A program made the translations under genes and the position numbers. A DNA stretch of 64,000 bases from Amphiplicatus metriothermophilus (GTDB taxonomy: Bacteria > Pseudomonadota > Alphaproteobacteria > Caulobacterales > Parvularculaceae): NCBI RefSeq assembly GCF_900199215.1, contig NZ_FZQA01000003.1, positions 248,001-312,000 of the forward strand. Reading direction: 5' to 3'. Under the pieces are notes generated by a model, which was not told where the DNA came from, searched no databases, and saw nothing but the letters and a program-made list of their open reading frames with translations. Shown piece by piece: positions 7,296 through 17,618 of the stretch (its first letter is position 1; every line of letters starts with the position of its first letter).

Positions 7296-9287
7296 TCAGA
7301 TATCCAGCTCCTCGCGCACGAAGGCGGCGTTTTCCTGAATGAACTGGAAGCGCGCTTCGGGTCTGCGGCCCATCAGGCGCTCGACGAGATCGGCGGCCGT
7401 TTCGGCGCGGTCTTCGGGGATGACGACGCGCGCGAGCGCGCGCGTTTCCGGATTCATCGTCGTCTCCTTGAGCTGGGCCGGCATCATCTCGCCGAGCCCC
7501 TTGAAGCGCGAGACCTCGACCTTCTGGTTCGGCTTGAACGCGGTCTTGACGAGCCGGTCGCGCTCCTCCTCGTTCATGGCGTAGACGGACTTTCCGCCCG
7601 CCGTCAGGCGATAGAGCGGCGGCTGGGCGAGATACAGCCGGCCGGCGTTGATGAGCTCGGGCATCTCCTGATGAAAGAAGGTGATGAGCAGCGCCGCGAT
7701 ATGCGCCCCGTCCACGTCTGCGTCGGTCATGATGATGACCTTTTCGTAGCGCAGGTCCTGGAGGTCGAATTTCGGCCCCAAGCCGACGCCGAGCGCCTGG
7801 ACGATGTCCTGAATCTCCTGGTTCTGGGCGATCTTGTCGCGGCCGGCCGAAGCGACGTTGAGAATCTTGCCGCGCAGGGGCAGGATCGCCTGGGTCGCGC
7901 GGTTGCGCGCCTGCTTGGCCGAGCCGCCGGCGGAATCGCCTTCGACGAGGAAAATCTCCGTGCCCTTCCTTTCCTTCTGCGTGCAGTCGGCGAGCTTGCC
8001 GGGCAGGCGCAGCTTGCGCGTGGCGGCGGCGCGGGAGACCTCCTTCTCGCGCCGGCGGCGCTGGCGTTCATCGGCCCGGTCTATCACCCATTGCAGAAGC
8101 TGGTCGGCCTGCTTCGGGTGGCTGGCGAGCCAGTGGTCGAAGGCCGGCCGCACGGCGTTCTCGACGAGGCGCGCGGCCTCGGCCGTAGCGAGCTTGTCCT
8201 TGGTCTGGCCCTGGAACTCCGGGTTTCGGATGAACACGGAAAGCAGCGCGCCCGCCGTGCCCATCGCGTCTTCGGGCGTGATCGCGGCGGCCTTCTTGTT
8301 GTTCGTCATGTCGGCGTAGGCCTTGAGGCCCTTCGAGAGCGCGGCGCGCAGGCCGTTCTCGTGCGTGCCGCCTTCCGCAGTCGGAATGGTGTTGCAGTAG
8401 GAGTTGACGAACCCGTCCGCGTCGCCGAAACCGGCCGCGCCCCATACGACCGCCCACTCGACGGAGCCGTGGCCGCCGTCTTCCTTTCGGTCGACCTTGC
8501 CGGCGAACATCTCGTCGACGACGAGCGGACGGCCCGCGGCGAGGCTCGCAAGATAATCGGTGAGCCCCTGCTCGAAACGAAATACCGCCTCGGCGGGCGT
8601 GTCGTCCTTGATGAGAGAAGGCGCGCATTTCCAGCGGATCTCGACGCCGCCGAAGAGATAGGCTTTCGAGCGCGCCATGCGGTGAAGCCGGGCCGGCCTG
8701 AAGCGCGCCTTGTCGCCGAAAATCTCCGGATCCGGATGGAACATCACCATGGTGCCGCGGCGGTTGGGGGCGTCGCCGCCCTTCTCCAGCCTCGTGCGCG
8801 GCTTGCCGCGGCTGTAGGCCTGGCGCCACATGGTCCGGTTGCGGCAAACTTCGACGATGAGGTCGTCGGAGAGCGCGTTCACCACGGACACGCCGACCCC
8901 GTGCAGGCCGCCCGACGTCTGATAGGCCTTGCCCTCGAACTTCCCGCCCGCGTGAAGCGTCGTCATGATGACTTCGAGGGCGGATTTGTTCTTGAACTTC
9001 GGATGAGGGTCGACGGGAATGCCGCGGCCGTTGTCGGTCACCGACACATAGCCGTTCTCATGCAGCTCCACCTCGATGCGCGTGGCGTGGCCGGCGACCG
9101 CTTCGTCCATGGCGTTGTCGAGGACTTCGGCGAAAAGGTGGTGCAGCGCCTTTTCGTCTGTCCCGCCGATATACATGCCGGGGCGTTTGCGCACGGGCTC
9201 GAGGCCCTCGAGGACCTCGATGTCCTTCGCGGTGTACTCGCCGCCGAACAGATCAGCCGTCGCTTTCGCTTTCGCCGTACGCGCCAT
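7296..9287 (-). CDS. parE: DNA topoisomerase IV subunit B
   Basis: A 663-residue GHKL ATPase/TOPRIM subunit that, with ParC, unlinks replicated chromosomes. ATP-binding elements: EVLDNAMDEA, VTDNGRGIP and the QTSGGLHGVG lid. The TOPRIM domain shows EGDSAGGSAKQARNR and IIMTDADVDGAHIAALL; the latter (AHI rather than SHI) and the length point to ParE rather than GyrB. The start MARTAKAKATADLFGG at 9287 is chosen because upstream residues in the open frame do not look like ParE. The gene follows the crotonase on the same strand after 52 bases. Confidence 0.95.
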   Translation of the reverse strand: MARTAKAKATADLFGGEYTAKDIEVLEGLEPVRKRPGMYIGGTDEKALHHLFAEVLDNAMDEAVAGHATRIEVELHENGYVSVTDNGRGIPVDPHPKFKNKSALEVIMTTLHAGGKFEGKAYQTSGGLHGVGVSVVNALSDDLIVEVCRNRTMWRQAYSRGKPRTRLEKGGDAPNRRGTMVMFHPDPEIFGDKARFRPARLHRMARSKAYLFGGVEIRWKCAPSLIKDDTPAEAVFRFEQGLTDYLASLAAGRPLVVDEMFAGKVDRKEDGGHGSVEWAVVWGAAGFGDADGFVNSYCNTIPTAEGGTHENGLRAALSKGLKAYADMTNNKKAAAITPEDAMGTAGALLSVFIRNPEFQGQTKDKLATAEAARLVENAVRPAFDHWLASHPKQADQLLQWVIDRADERQRRRREKEVSRAAATRKLRLPGKLADCTQKERKGTEIFLVEGDSAGGSAKQARNRATQAILPLRGKILNVASAGRDKIAQNQEIQDIVQALGVGLGPKFDLQDLRYEKVIIMTDADVDGAHIAALLITFFHQEMPELINAGRLYLAQPPLYRLTAGGKSVYAMNEEERDRLVKTAFKPNQKVEVSRFKGLGEMMPAQLKETTMNPETRALARVVIPEDRAETAADLVERLMGRRPEARFQFIQENAAFVREELDI

Positions 9288-9339
9288 CACCCAGCCGTTT
9301 CTTCGCAGATGTCGATCATCGCCGATGGCGGCGAGAAGC

Positions 9340-10107
9340 TCAGTCGAGCCGCCCGCCGCCGCGGCCTTCGCCGGCGGAAAAGCGCGCCGCGCCCTGAACC
9401 GTCTCGCCCGATTCGAGGGTCCGTAGCCCATGCCGGAATTCGTTCGCAAGGGCCTCGCTTTCCCCAAGCCCCCACTGCTCCAGCGCCGAGGCGCGATCGT
9501 TTCTGAGGCATGTCTGGGGCAGGGCGGCGAGGTCACGGGCGAGCGCTGTCGCGGCGGAAAGCGCCTCGCCCGGCTCGCAGAGGCGGTTGACGAGGCCCCA
9601 GCCGAAAGCCTCCTCCGCGCCGACGCCGCGGCCCGTGAGGATCATGTCCATCGCCCGCGAGGCGCCGATCAGCCGCGGCAGGCGCACCGTGCCGCCGTCG
9701 ATGAGGGGCACGCCGAAGCGCCGGCAGTAAACGCCGAAGGTCGCGTTGCGCGCCGCGACGCGCAGGTCGCACCAGAGCGCGAGTTCGAGCCCGCCGGCGA
9801 CCGCGAAGCCTTCGACTGCGGCGATCACGGGCTTCGACAGCTTCATCCGTGTAGGACCCATCGGCCCGTCGCCGTCCGGCGCGGCGCGGTTGCCCCTGCC
9901 TTCGGCGACGGCCTTCAGGTCGGCGCCCGCGCAAAAGGTCCCGCCCGCGCCGGTCAGCACGGCGACGGCGAGGGTCTTGTCCGTCTCGAAGGTTCGGAAG
10001 GCCGCCGCCAACGCCTCCGCCGTCGCGCGGTCGACGGCGTTGCGCCGGTCCGCGCGATCGATTGCGACGATGAAGACGAGGCCCTCGCGGGCGATGTTTA
10101 CGCTCAT
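9340..10107 (-). CDS. Crotonase (enoyl-CoA hydratase)-family protein
   Basis: A 255-residue crotonase-fold protein. The first oxyanion-hole stretch is GTFCAGADLKAV and the second VEGFAVAGGLELALWCDLRVA, which keeps the glutamate equivalent to Glu144 of rat hydratase. The second catalytic glutamate (FGxPE in hydratases) is replaced: the sequence reads FGVYCRRFGVPLIDGG, a form common in a subgroup of crotonase paralogues. The exact reaction (hydratase, isomerase or other CoA chemistry) is therefore uncertain. Start MSVNIAREG at 10107. Confidence 0.85.
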   Translation of the reverse strand: MSVNIAREGLVFIVAIDRADRRNAVDRATAEALAAAFRTFETDKTLAVAVLTGAGGTFCAGADLKAVAEGRGNRAAPDGDGPMGPTRMKLSKPVIAAVEGFAVAGGLELALWCDLRVAARNATFGVYCRRFGVPLIDGGTVRLPRLIGASRAMDMILTGRGVGAEEAFGWGLVNRLCEPGEALSAATALARDLAALPQTCLRNDRASALEQWGLGESEALANEFRHGLRTLESGETVQGAARFSAGEGRGGGRLD

Positions 10108-10240
10108 GAATATTTCATGCGCCGGCGCGCCGGAGCCATCAAGGGCGCCCGGCGCCTGACGATCGCGGGAGCAGATTCCGCCAAAAACGGCGGAAAATTC
10201 GCCTTGACGCGCTCCAGTCTTGTCCGTAATGCTGCGGTTG

Positions 10241-10376
10241 CTCATCGAGACCGGCTGAGGGACAGGCCCTGTGACGCCGGGGCAACCACCCAAGGGGAAC
10301 GCCGCTCCCCGCGGGAAAGGTGCCAACTCCTGCGGTGGCGGAAAGGCTTCGGCCGGCCCGCCAGCCGAGAGATGAG
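10241..10376 (+). promoter_or_regulatory. SAM-I (S-box) riboswitch
   Basis: The 5' strand CTCATCGAGA pairs with the 3' strand GAGATGAG to form the basal P1 helix. Between them lie the conserved S-box blocks in order: GAGGGACAGGCCC, GCCGGGGCAACC, then AAGGTGCCAACTCCTGC, ahead of GAGAGATGAG. This is a close match to the SAM-I consensus, which binds S-adenosylmethionine. It ends 95 bases before the start of the Cys/Met-metabolism enzyme at 10472, which it should switch off when SAM is high. No U-tract terminator was evident, so control may be at translation. Confidence 0.88.
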
Positions 10377-10471
10377 GAGGCGACAAGCCCTGCGGGGCGC
10401 GCGCCGCCGAAGTCCGGTGTTCCGCGAAAACTCGATGGGTTGTGGACCTTGAGAGGAAAGGAAGACCGGTC

Positions 10472-11698
10472 ATGTCCCAACCCATAGCGTCAACCGACCG
10501 CGCCGTGCGCGCCGCCGCGCGCACGGCCGACAGGTCCGACCCGCGCACCATCGCCGCCGGGGCGGGCGTGCGCGCCGATGCGGCCTTTCGCGCCGTCATG
10601 CCGCCGCTCTATCTGTCGGCGACCTATGCTTATGACGAAGTCGGCGTAAAGCCGCCTTGCGACTATTCGCGCACCAACAATCCGACGCGGGCGATCTTCG
10701 CCAAGGCGGTCGCCGAGCTCGAAGGCGGCGCGGGCGCCGTCGTGGTGTCGTCGGGCATGGCGGCGGTCGATCTCGTGCTGCATCTTCTGATCGCCGACGA
10801 TCTGGTGGTGGCGCCGCATGACTGTTACGGCGGCACGCGCCGGCTTTTGAACGCGCGCGCAAGACGCGGCGACATTTACGTCGAATATGTAGACTTCACT
10901 GACGAGGCCGCCTTCGACGCTGCGCTGGAGAAGGGGCCGAAGCTGGTGCTGATAGAAACGCCATCGAACCCGCTTCTGCGCATCACGGATCTTGCGGCCG
11001 CCATCCGCAAGGCCCATGCGGCGGGCGCGCTGACGGCGGTGGACAACACTTTCCTCTCGCCGGTTCTGCAACGCCCGATCGAGCGCGGCGCCGATTTCGT
11101 TATTCATTCAACTACGAAGTATCTAAACGGACATTCGGACGTCGTCGGCGGCGCGGTGGTGGCGAAAGATGCGGCGAAGGTGGAGGAACTCGCTTGGTGG
11201 GCGAACTGTATCGGCTCGACGGCGAGTCCGTTCGACTCATGGCTGTCCCTTCGAGGACTGAGGACGCTGCCCCTGCGCCTCGCCGCCCAGGAGGAGAACG
11301 CCCGCCGCGCCGCCGAGGCGCTCGACGATCACCCCGCCGTGGCGAAGGTCTATTATCCGGGGCTAGCCTCCCATCCCGGCCATGCGATAGCCGCGCGCCA
11401 GCAGGACGGCTTCGGCGCGATCCTGTCCTTTGAGCTGAAAGGCGGGTTCGCGGCCTCAAAGCGCTTTCTCGAGTCGCTTTCGATCTTTTCGATCGCGGCC
11501 TCGGTCGGCGGGGTGGAAAGCCTCGCCTGTCACCCGTGGTCGGTCACGCATGCCGGCATTCCGGAGGAGGAGCGCCGCGAAGCCGGCATTACCGAAGGGC
11601 TCATACGGCTTTCGCTCGGGGTCGAGGCGGCGCGCGATATTCTCGCCGATCTGGCACTCGGACTCGAAGCGGCCGAAGCGGAAGCCGCCGCGGCGTAA
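10472..11698 (+). CDS. Cys/Met-metabolism PLP enzyme (cystathionine gamma-synthase / O-succinylhomoserine sulfhydrylase type)
   Basis: A 408-residue fold-type I PLP enzyme of the Cys/Met family. Motifs: YSRTNNPTR near the start, SSGMAAVDL, DNTFLSP with the PLP-ring aspartate, and the lysine-containing STTKYLNGHSDVVGG. The C-terminal SVGGVESLACHPWSVTHAGI is typical of gamma-synthases/lyases. Control by a SAM riboswitch supports a biosynthetic role, making cystathionine or homocysteine, rather than a degradative lyase; sequence alone does not separate MetB from MetZ. Start MSQPIAS at 10472 after GAGAGGAAAGGAAG. C-terminus is alanine/glutamate rich. Confidence 0.88.
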   Translation: MSQPIASTDRAVRAAARTADRSDPRTIAAGAGVRADAAFRAVMPPLYLSATYAYDEVGVKPPCDYSRTNNPTRAIFAKAVAELEGGAGAVVVSSGMAAVDLVLHLLIADDLVVAPHDCYGGTRRLLNARARRGDIYVEYVDFTDEAAFDAALEKGPKLVLIETPSNPLLRITDLAAAIRKAHAAGALTAVDNTFLSPVLQRPIERGADFVIHSTTKYLNGHSDVVGGAVVAKDAAKVEELAWWANCIGSTASPFDSWLSLRGLRTLPLRLAAQEENARRAAEALDDHPAVAKVYYPGLASHPGHAIAARQQDGFGAILSFELKGGFAASKRFLESLSIFSIAASVGGVESLACHPWSVTHAGIPEEERREAGITEGLIRLSLGVEAARDILADLALGLEAAEAEAAAA

Positions 11699-11771
11699 AC
11701 CGCGTCCGGCGCATCGAGGCGGCTGGCGAGACCTTGCGTCTACGGACGAAGAGCCGTTGCGGCCGGCGCGA

Positions 11772-12206
11772 TTACCGCAGCCAGCCTCTGGCCTTGGCCC
11801 GCATTGAAAACCAGAACAGGAAGGCGCCAATAATGACGATCACGGCGGGAAAGATCGCCGCGCTCGCCCCGAGCGTTGCGATGACTTTCATGCCGAACAG
11901 AACGTAGCCCATCTGCGCGACGACGGCGACGAGCGAGACGCCGAACAGCGGAGTCGCCCAGCGTTTCTTGAGCGCCAGAAAGACGGCGCCGGCGAAGGCG
12001 GAGAAAACCGCGACGGCGTAGAGGCCGACGATCCAGGAAGGGCGCGTTTCATAGATCTCCCGCTGCGTCTCAGGCATTTTGGCGAGCGTCTCCTCGCTCA
12101 TCGTGACATCCATGAAGTATGAGGCGACGCCGATCAGGGTCCAGACGATCGCCGCAGCAGCGACGACCCAGAACCAGACGGGCGGTTTTATCGACATGTC
12201 GGACAT
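11772..12206 (-). CDS. Four-helix membrane protein, unknown function
   Basis: A 144-residue inner-membrane protein with four hydrophobic segments: roughly residues 10-28 (VWFWVVAAAAIVWTLIGVA), 60-80, 84-106 and 112-132. The first loop is acidic and short. The start at 12206 is strongly supported by AGGAGAG at the right distance. It follows the SRPBCC and ArsR genes on the same strand; similar small membrane proteins accompany ArsR-SRPBCC pairs in other alphaproteobacteria, but no biochemical role is known to me. The upstream gene's reading frame runs 137 bases into this one (see findings). Confidence 0.75.
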   Translation of the reverse strand: MSDMSIKPPVWFWVVAAAAIVWTLIGVASYFMDVTMSEETLAKMPETQREIYETRPSWIVGLYAVAVFSAFAGAVFLALKKRWATPLFGVSLVAVVAQMGYVLFGMKVIATLGASAAIFPAVIVIIGAFLFWFSMRAKARGWLR

Positions 12207-12819
12207 GCTTCTCTCCTAGGCTCGGTTTGGCGAAGGATAGCGTCTTTCGGTCCGCTCGTTTATATTTCGAACGGGTTCGCGCGTCATGCGCGCCTTTCAA
12301 GCGGCCAGTTTTCGGCGCGCATGACTTGGGGGTCAGCGGAGTCATGAGGCCGAACATCGCGAGCATCAGCCGGCCGGGGAAGGTCGGCTTGCCGCGCTCG
12401 CACCAGGACTTGAGATTCTCGGCGATGAAAGAGCCGCCCTGCGCCATGGACTTCTCCATCTTTCCGCTGGCCGGAACATTCTCCGTGATGAGAGAGAATT
12501 CGACGCCCTCCGGCGTTTCCTTCAGCGTATAGGTCACCTTGCACGGCCCTTCGTCCATGTTCGTGAAGCGGAAGGACTGCACGAAGCGGTAGGGCGGCTC
12601 GAATTCGAGGATCTCGCCGACGACGGACACGAACTTTCCGTCCCGGGTGATCATCCGATAGGGCGTCCCGGCTCTCATGCCGCTTGGCGTTTCGCATTTT
12701 GCGTTGAAGAAGAAGGGGCGGGGAGAGGTCGTGTCGACCAGTTCGGACCAGACTTTCTCGATCGGCGCCTTGATGAGCGTTCTGTAGACGGCGCGCTCGG
12801 CGTATTTCTTCTCTGTCAT
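12070..12819 (-). CDS. SRPBCC (AHSA1-like) domain protein, possible frameshift at C-terminus
   Basis: The open frame codes 249 residues. The first 170 or so are an SRPBCC/START-like ligand-binding fold: ERAVYRTLIKAPIEKVWSELVD, then FFNAKCETPSGM, RFVQSFRF, and a late amphipathic helix ENLKSWCERG. The remaining 75 residues are arginine/lysine rich, unlike the family, and overlap the next gene's well-supported start by 137 bases. In another frame the protein would end ...MRAENWPLERRA at 12284. A one-base indel in the C5 run near 12330 would produce this. Overlaps the ArsR gene by ATGA, so the pair is translationally coupled. Confidence 0.75.
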   Translation of the reverse strand: MTEKKYAERAVYRTLIKAPIEKVWSELVDTTSPRPFFFNAKCETPSGMRAGTPYRMITRDGKFVSVVGEILEFEPPYRFVQSFRFTNMDEGPCKVTYTLKETPEGVEFSLITENVPASGKMEKSMAQGGSFIAENLKSWCERGKPTFPGRLMLAMFGLMTPLTPKSCAPKTGRLKGAHDARTRSKYKRADRKTLSFAKPSLGEKHVRHVDKTARLVLGRRCCGDRLDPDRRRLILHGCHDERGDARQNA

Positions 12820-13196
12820 TGTCTTTTGTCCTTTTCCGCTTTTTTCTGCTCGCGCGCGCGGGCTTCGGCCCGGCGTTTGATGTCGGCGACCTGTCCGCTC
12901 CAGTAGGCGCTGTATTGGTCCGTCCAGCGGTCATAGACGAGCTGGATCGGCATGGGATTGAAATAGAGGCGGCGCGCGCGCCCGTCTTTCTGCGAAACGA
13001 CGAGGCCGGCCTCCTCGAGTACGGCGAGATGCTTCATCACGGCGATGCGCGAGACGTCGAAAGCGCCCGCCAGCGCGCCGACAGTCAGCCCCGGCCGGTC
13101 CTTGAGGATGTCGAGCATGCGCCGGCGGCTCTCATGGGCGAGCGCCTGAAAAACGAGATCCCAGGAGGCGTCTTCCGAAGGCGGGCGCGAATTCAT
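12816..13196 (-). CDS. ArsR-family transcriptional regulator
   Basis: A 126-residue winged-helix repressor. The recognition region reads GLTVGALAGAFDVSRIAVMKHLAVLEEAGLV, with the wing following at SQKDGRARRLYFNP. It lacks the CxC metal motif of ArsR/SmtB sensors, as do other ArsR proteins paired with SRPBCC genes. The start at 13196 (MNSRPP) is preferred over 13208, because the palindrome AAGTAAC-N6-GTTACTT would then lie immediately upstream rather than over the start codon. The stop overlaps the SRPBCC start. Confidence 0.85.
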   Translation of the reverse strand: MNSRPPSEDASWDLVFQALAHESRRRMLDILKDRPGLTVGALAGAFDVSRIAVMKHLAVLEEAGLVVSQKDGRARRLYFNPMPIQLVYDRWTDQYSAYWSGQVADIKRRAEARAREQKKAEKDKRQ

Positions 13197-13216
13197 AAGT
13201 AACATCATGGTTACTT
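13197..13216. promoter_or_regulatory. Palindromic operator candidate of the ArsR-type regulator
   Basis: A perfect 7-bp inverted repeat AAGTAAC / GTTACTT separated by six bases abuts the chosen start codon of the ArsR gene. Twofold symmetry at the gene's own start is the usual layout for autoregulation by this dimeric family. Binding is inferred. Confidence 0.5.
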
Positions 13217-13274
13217 TTGTGCGCGCAAGTCAAGCAGGCCCGTCCGGAAGAGAAGAGCAGGGAACGGCGCACAA

Positions 13275-13304
13275 GGAAAAGGCCGGGGTATCGCCCCCGG
13301 CCTT
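13275..13304 (-). terminator. Rho-independent terminator of glnA
   Basis: On the minus strand, 26 bases after the glnA stop, a 10-bp stem AAGGCCGGGG / CCCCGGCCTT is followed by a short T run. The stem is perfect, with a six-base loop. Confidence 0.75.
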
Positions 13305-13329
13305 CCGGCTCAATCGTATCTCGCGCGGA

Positions 13330-14736
13330 TCAGCTCGAATAATACATCGCGAACTCGACCGGGTGCGGCGCGGTTTCGAAGCGCTTCACCTCGGCGTTCT
13401 TGAGCTCGATATAGGCGTCGATCTGGTCGTCGTTAAAGACGTTGCCTTTCTTGAGGAACGCCCGGTCGCGGTCGAGCGCGTCGAGCGCGTCGCGCAAGCT
13501 GTGGCAGACTGTCGGAACGTCCTTGAGCTCCGCCGGCGGCAGATCGTAGAGATCCTTGTCCATCGGATCGCCCGGATGGATCTTGTTTTCGATCCCGTCA
13601 AGGCCGGCCATCAGAAGCGCGGTGAAGGTGAGATAAGGGTTCCCGGCCGCGTCGGGGAAGCGCGTTTCGATGCGCTTGCCTTTCGGCGAGGCCACCCACG
13701 GAATGCGCACCGAGGCCGAGCGGTTGCGCGCCGAATAAGCAAGCAGCACCGGCGCCTCATAGCCCGGCACGAGGCGCTTGTAGCTGTTGGTCGTCGAGTT
13801 CGCGAAGGCGTTGATCGCACGGGCGTGGCGGATGATCCCGCCGATGTAGTAAAGGCAGGTCTCGGAAAGATCCGCATAGCGATCGCCGGCGAAGGTCGGC
13901 TTGCCGTCCTTCCAGATCGACTGGTGGACGTGCATGCCGGAACCGTTGTCGCCGAAGACGGGCTTGGGCATGAAGGTCGCGGTCTTGCCGTAGCTCGCGG
14001 CGACCTGTTGAACGACGTATTTGTAGATCTGCATGGAGTCGGCCATGCGCGTGAGCGTGGCGAACTTCATGCCGAGCTCGTGCTGGGAGGGCGCGACCTC
14101 GTGGTGATGCTTCTCCGGCGTCACGCCCATCTCCGCCAGCATGGCGAGCATTTCCGAGCGCATGTCCTGTGCGGAATCGACTGGAGGCACCGGGAAGTAG
14201 CCGCCTTTCGGCGCCGGCCGGTGGGCGAGGTTGCCGGTGGGATAACCGGTCGCGGAGTTGTACGGACCTTCGACGGAGTCGATCAGATAGCCGGTGTTGT
14301 TCTGCTCGGTGGACCAGCGTACGTCGTCGAAAACGAAAAATTCCGCTTCCGGGCCGAAATAGGCGGTGTCCCCGATTCCCGTCGAAGCCAAATAGGCTTC
14401 GGCCGCTTTCGCGGTGCTGCGCGGGTCGCGGCTGTAGGCTTGGCCGGTCGAGGGTTCGAGCACGTCGCATATCAGCGTCAGCGTCGGCTGCGCGAAAAAA
14501 GGATCCTCGATAAGCGTCGACGCGTCCGGCATCAAAATCATGTCGGACTCGTTGATGGCCTTCCAGCCAGCGATGGAAGAGCCGTCGAACATCGTGCCTT
14601 CCGTCAGGAAGTCTTCGTCGACGAGCGCGCTGTCGAAGGTGACGTGCTGCCATTTCCCGCGCGGGTCGGTGAAGCGCAGGTCCACATATTTGATTTCTTT
14701 GTCCTTGATGCGTTTAAGGACGGCGTCGACGGACAT
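13330..14736 (-). CDS. glnA: Glutamine synthetase, type I
   Basis: A 468-residue ATP-dependent ammonia-assimilating enzyme, forming dodecamers in the cytoplasm. Seen: [11 protein letters not shown], the metal/nucleotide-site [33 protein letters not shown] and NRSASVRIP. Tyrosine 397 in KDLYDLPP is the adenylylation site, so activity should be controlled by GlnE (at 26358) through PII (glnB, immediately upstream). The start [12 protein letters not shown] at 14736 gives the canonical numbering; the longer open frame is not used. A terminator follows. The 218-base glnB-glnA gap holds no recognised promoter boxes. Confidence 0.97.
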   Translation of the reverse strand: MSVDAVLKRIKDKEIKYVDLRFTDPRGKWQHVTFDSALVDEDFLTEGTMFDGSSIAGWKAINESDMILMPDASTLIEDPFFAQPTLTLICDVLEPSTGQAYSRDPRSTAKAAEAYLASTGIGDTAYFGPEAEFFVFDDVRWSTEQNNTGYLIDSVEGPYNSATGYPTGNLAHRPAPKGGYFPVPPVDSAQDMRSEMLAMLAEMGVTPEKHHHEVAPSQHELGMKFATLTRMADSMQIYKYVVQQVAASYGKTATFMPKPVFGDNGSGMHVHQSIWKDGKPTFAGDRYADLSETCLYYIGGIIRHARAINAFANSTTNSYKRLVPGYEAPVLLAYSARNRSASVRIPWVASPKGKRIETRFPDAAGNPYLTFTALLMAGLDGIENKIHPGDPMDKDLYDLPPAELKDVPTVCHSLRDALDALDRDRAFLKKGNVFNDDQIDAYIELKNAEVKRFETAPHPVEFAMYYSS

Positions 14737-14954
14737 GGGCGAGGCTCCTTTTCGTTCTTCCTGCCGGTTCGTTTCGGCCGCTGGATGCAAACGCCCGCGG
14801 CCCATGCTGCGAAGCTCGCAGCACGGGCGCAGAGGATGCGCCCTTCCGTTAAGAGAAATCAAGAAATTTTTTGCGCCGCAGCATCGTCTGCGACAATTTC
14901 GTTGCGTCCAAGCTACAGATTTAGCGGAAATCGCTCACGAGTAGAAGAAAATTG

Positions 14955-16867
<1,913 letters not shown>

Positions 16868-16871
<4 letters not shown>

Positions 16872-17368
16872 GCGGGCCTGTGGCGCGGCGCGCGATTCCA
16901 GCCGATGCGGCCGGGATCAATGCGGTCTACAATCCCTATATCCGCGACACGGCGGCCACCTTCGAACTCGTCGAACATGACGAAGCGCAGCGGCGGCGCT
17001 GGATCGAGGAGCGCTGCGCCGACCCCCGCCATCCCGTCTTCGTGGCCGAGGACGAGAGCGGCCTATGCGGTTTCGCCAACGCCGGGCCTTTCGATCCGCG
17101 CGGGGCCTATGCGACCTCGGTGAAGGTCTCGGTCTTCGTCGGCTTCGGGCGCCAGGGGCGCGGCGCGGGGCGCGCTCTTTACGAAGCGCTGTTCGAGGCG
17201 CTCGCCGCGACGGACGTCCACCGCGCCTATGCGCTCATCGTCCCGCCCAACCCTGCCTCCGTGGCGCTCCATGAGCGGTTCGGCTTCGTCCATGTCGCCA
17301 CCTTGAGCGAGGTCGGGCGCAAGTTCGGCCGGTACTGGGACGTCATGTGGTTCGAAAAGCGGTTCTGA
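16868..17368 (+). CDS. GNAT acetyltransferase (phosphinothricin acetyltransferase-like)
   Basis: A 166-residue acetyltransferase starting at a GTG that overlaps the nnr stop (GTGA), so the two are coupled. The acetyl-CoA loop is GRQGRGAGRALYEALF; upstream SVKVSVFVG and downstream NPASVALHERFGFVHVA complete the GNAT fold. The early INAVYNPYIRDTAATFEL and the C-terminal FGRYWDVMWFEKRF match the PAT/MddA group, which acetylates amino-acid analogues such as phosphinothricin or methionine sulfoximine. The real substrate is unproven; the glutamine-synthetase neighbourhood is suggestive only. Confidence 0.88.
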
Positions 17369-17454
17369 GGCGCTGGACGGGCCGGTTTTCTCTGTTATAG
17401 AAGCCCGCTCCGAAACCGCCGTCCCGCCGCAAAGGGGAGGGCGCCAGGATCCCT

Positions 17455-17539
17455 GCGGATGTGGCGGAACTGGTAGACGCGCTGGATTTAGGTTCCAGTG
17501 GGGCGACCCGTGGGGGTTCGAGTCCCTCCATCCGCACCA
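17455..17539 (+). tRNA. tRNA-Leu (anticodon TAG)
   Basis: Starts GCGGATGTGGCGGAACTGG; the acceptor stem GCGGATG pairs with CATCCGC, followed by A and an encoded CCA. The anticodon arm CTGGATTTAGGTTCCAG gives the anticodon TAG, reading CUA. A class II variable arm and the T-arm GGGTTCGAGTCCC are present. Confidence 0.95.
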
Positions 17540-17618
17540 GCCTTGTCGCATGGGCCCGACGGGCGCGCGGTCGGAAAGGCATGAACGTTGAGGCCGAATA
17601 GCCAGGACTGGATTGAAC

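Noticed and set aside
7197-9506. A 769-codon plus-strand open frame
   Set aside because: Exact antisense of parE, arginine/leucine-rich without recognisable motifs.
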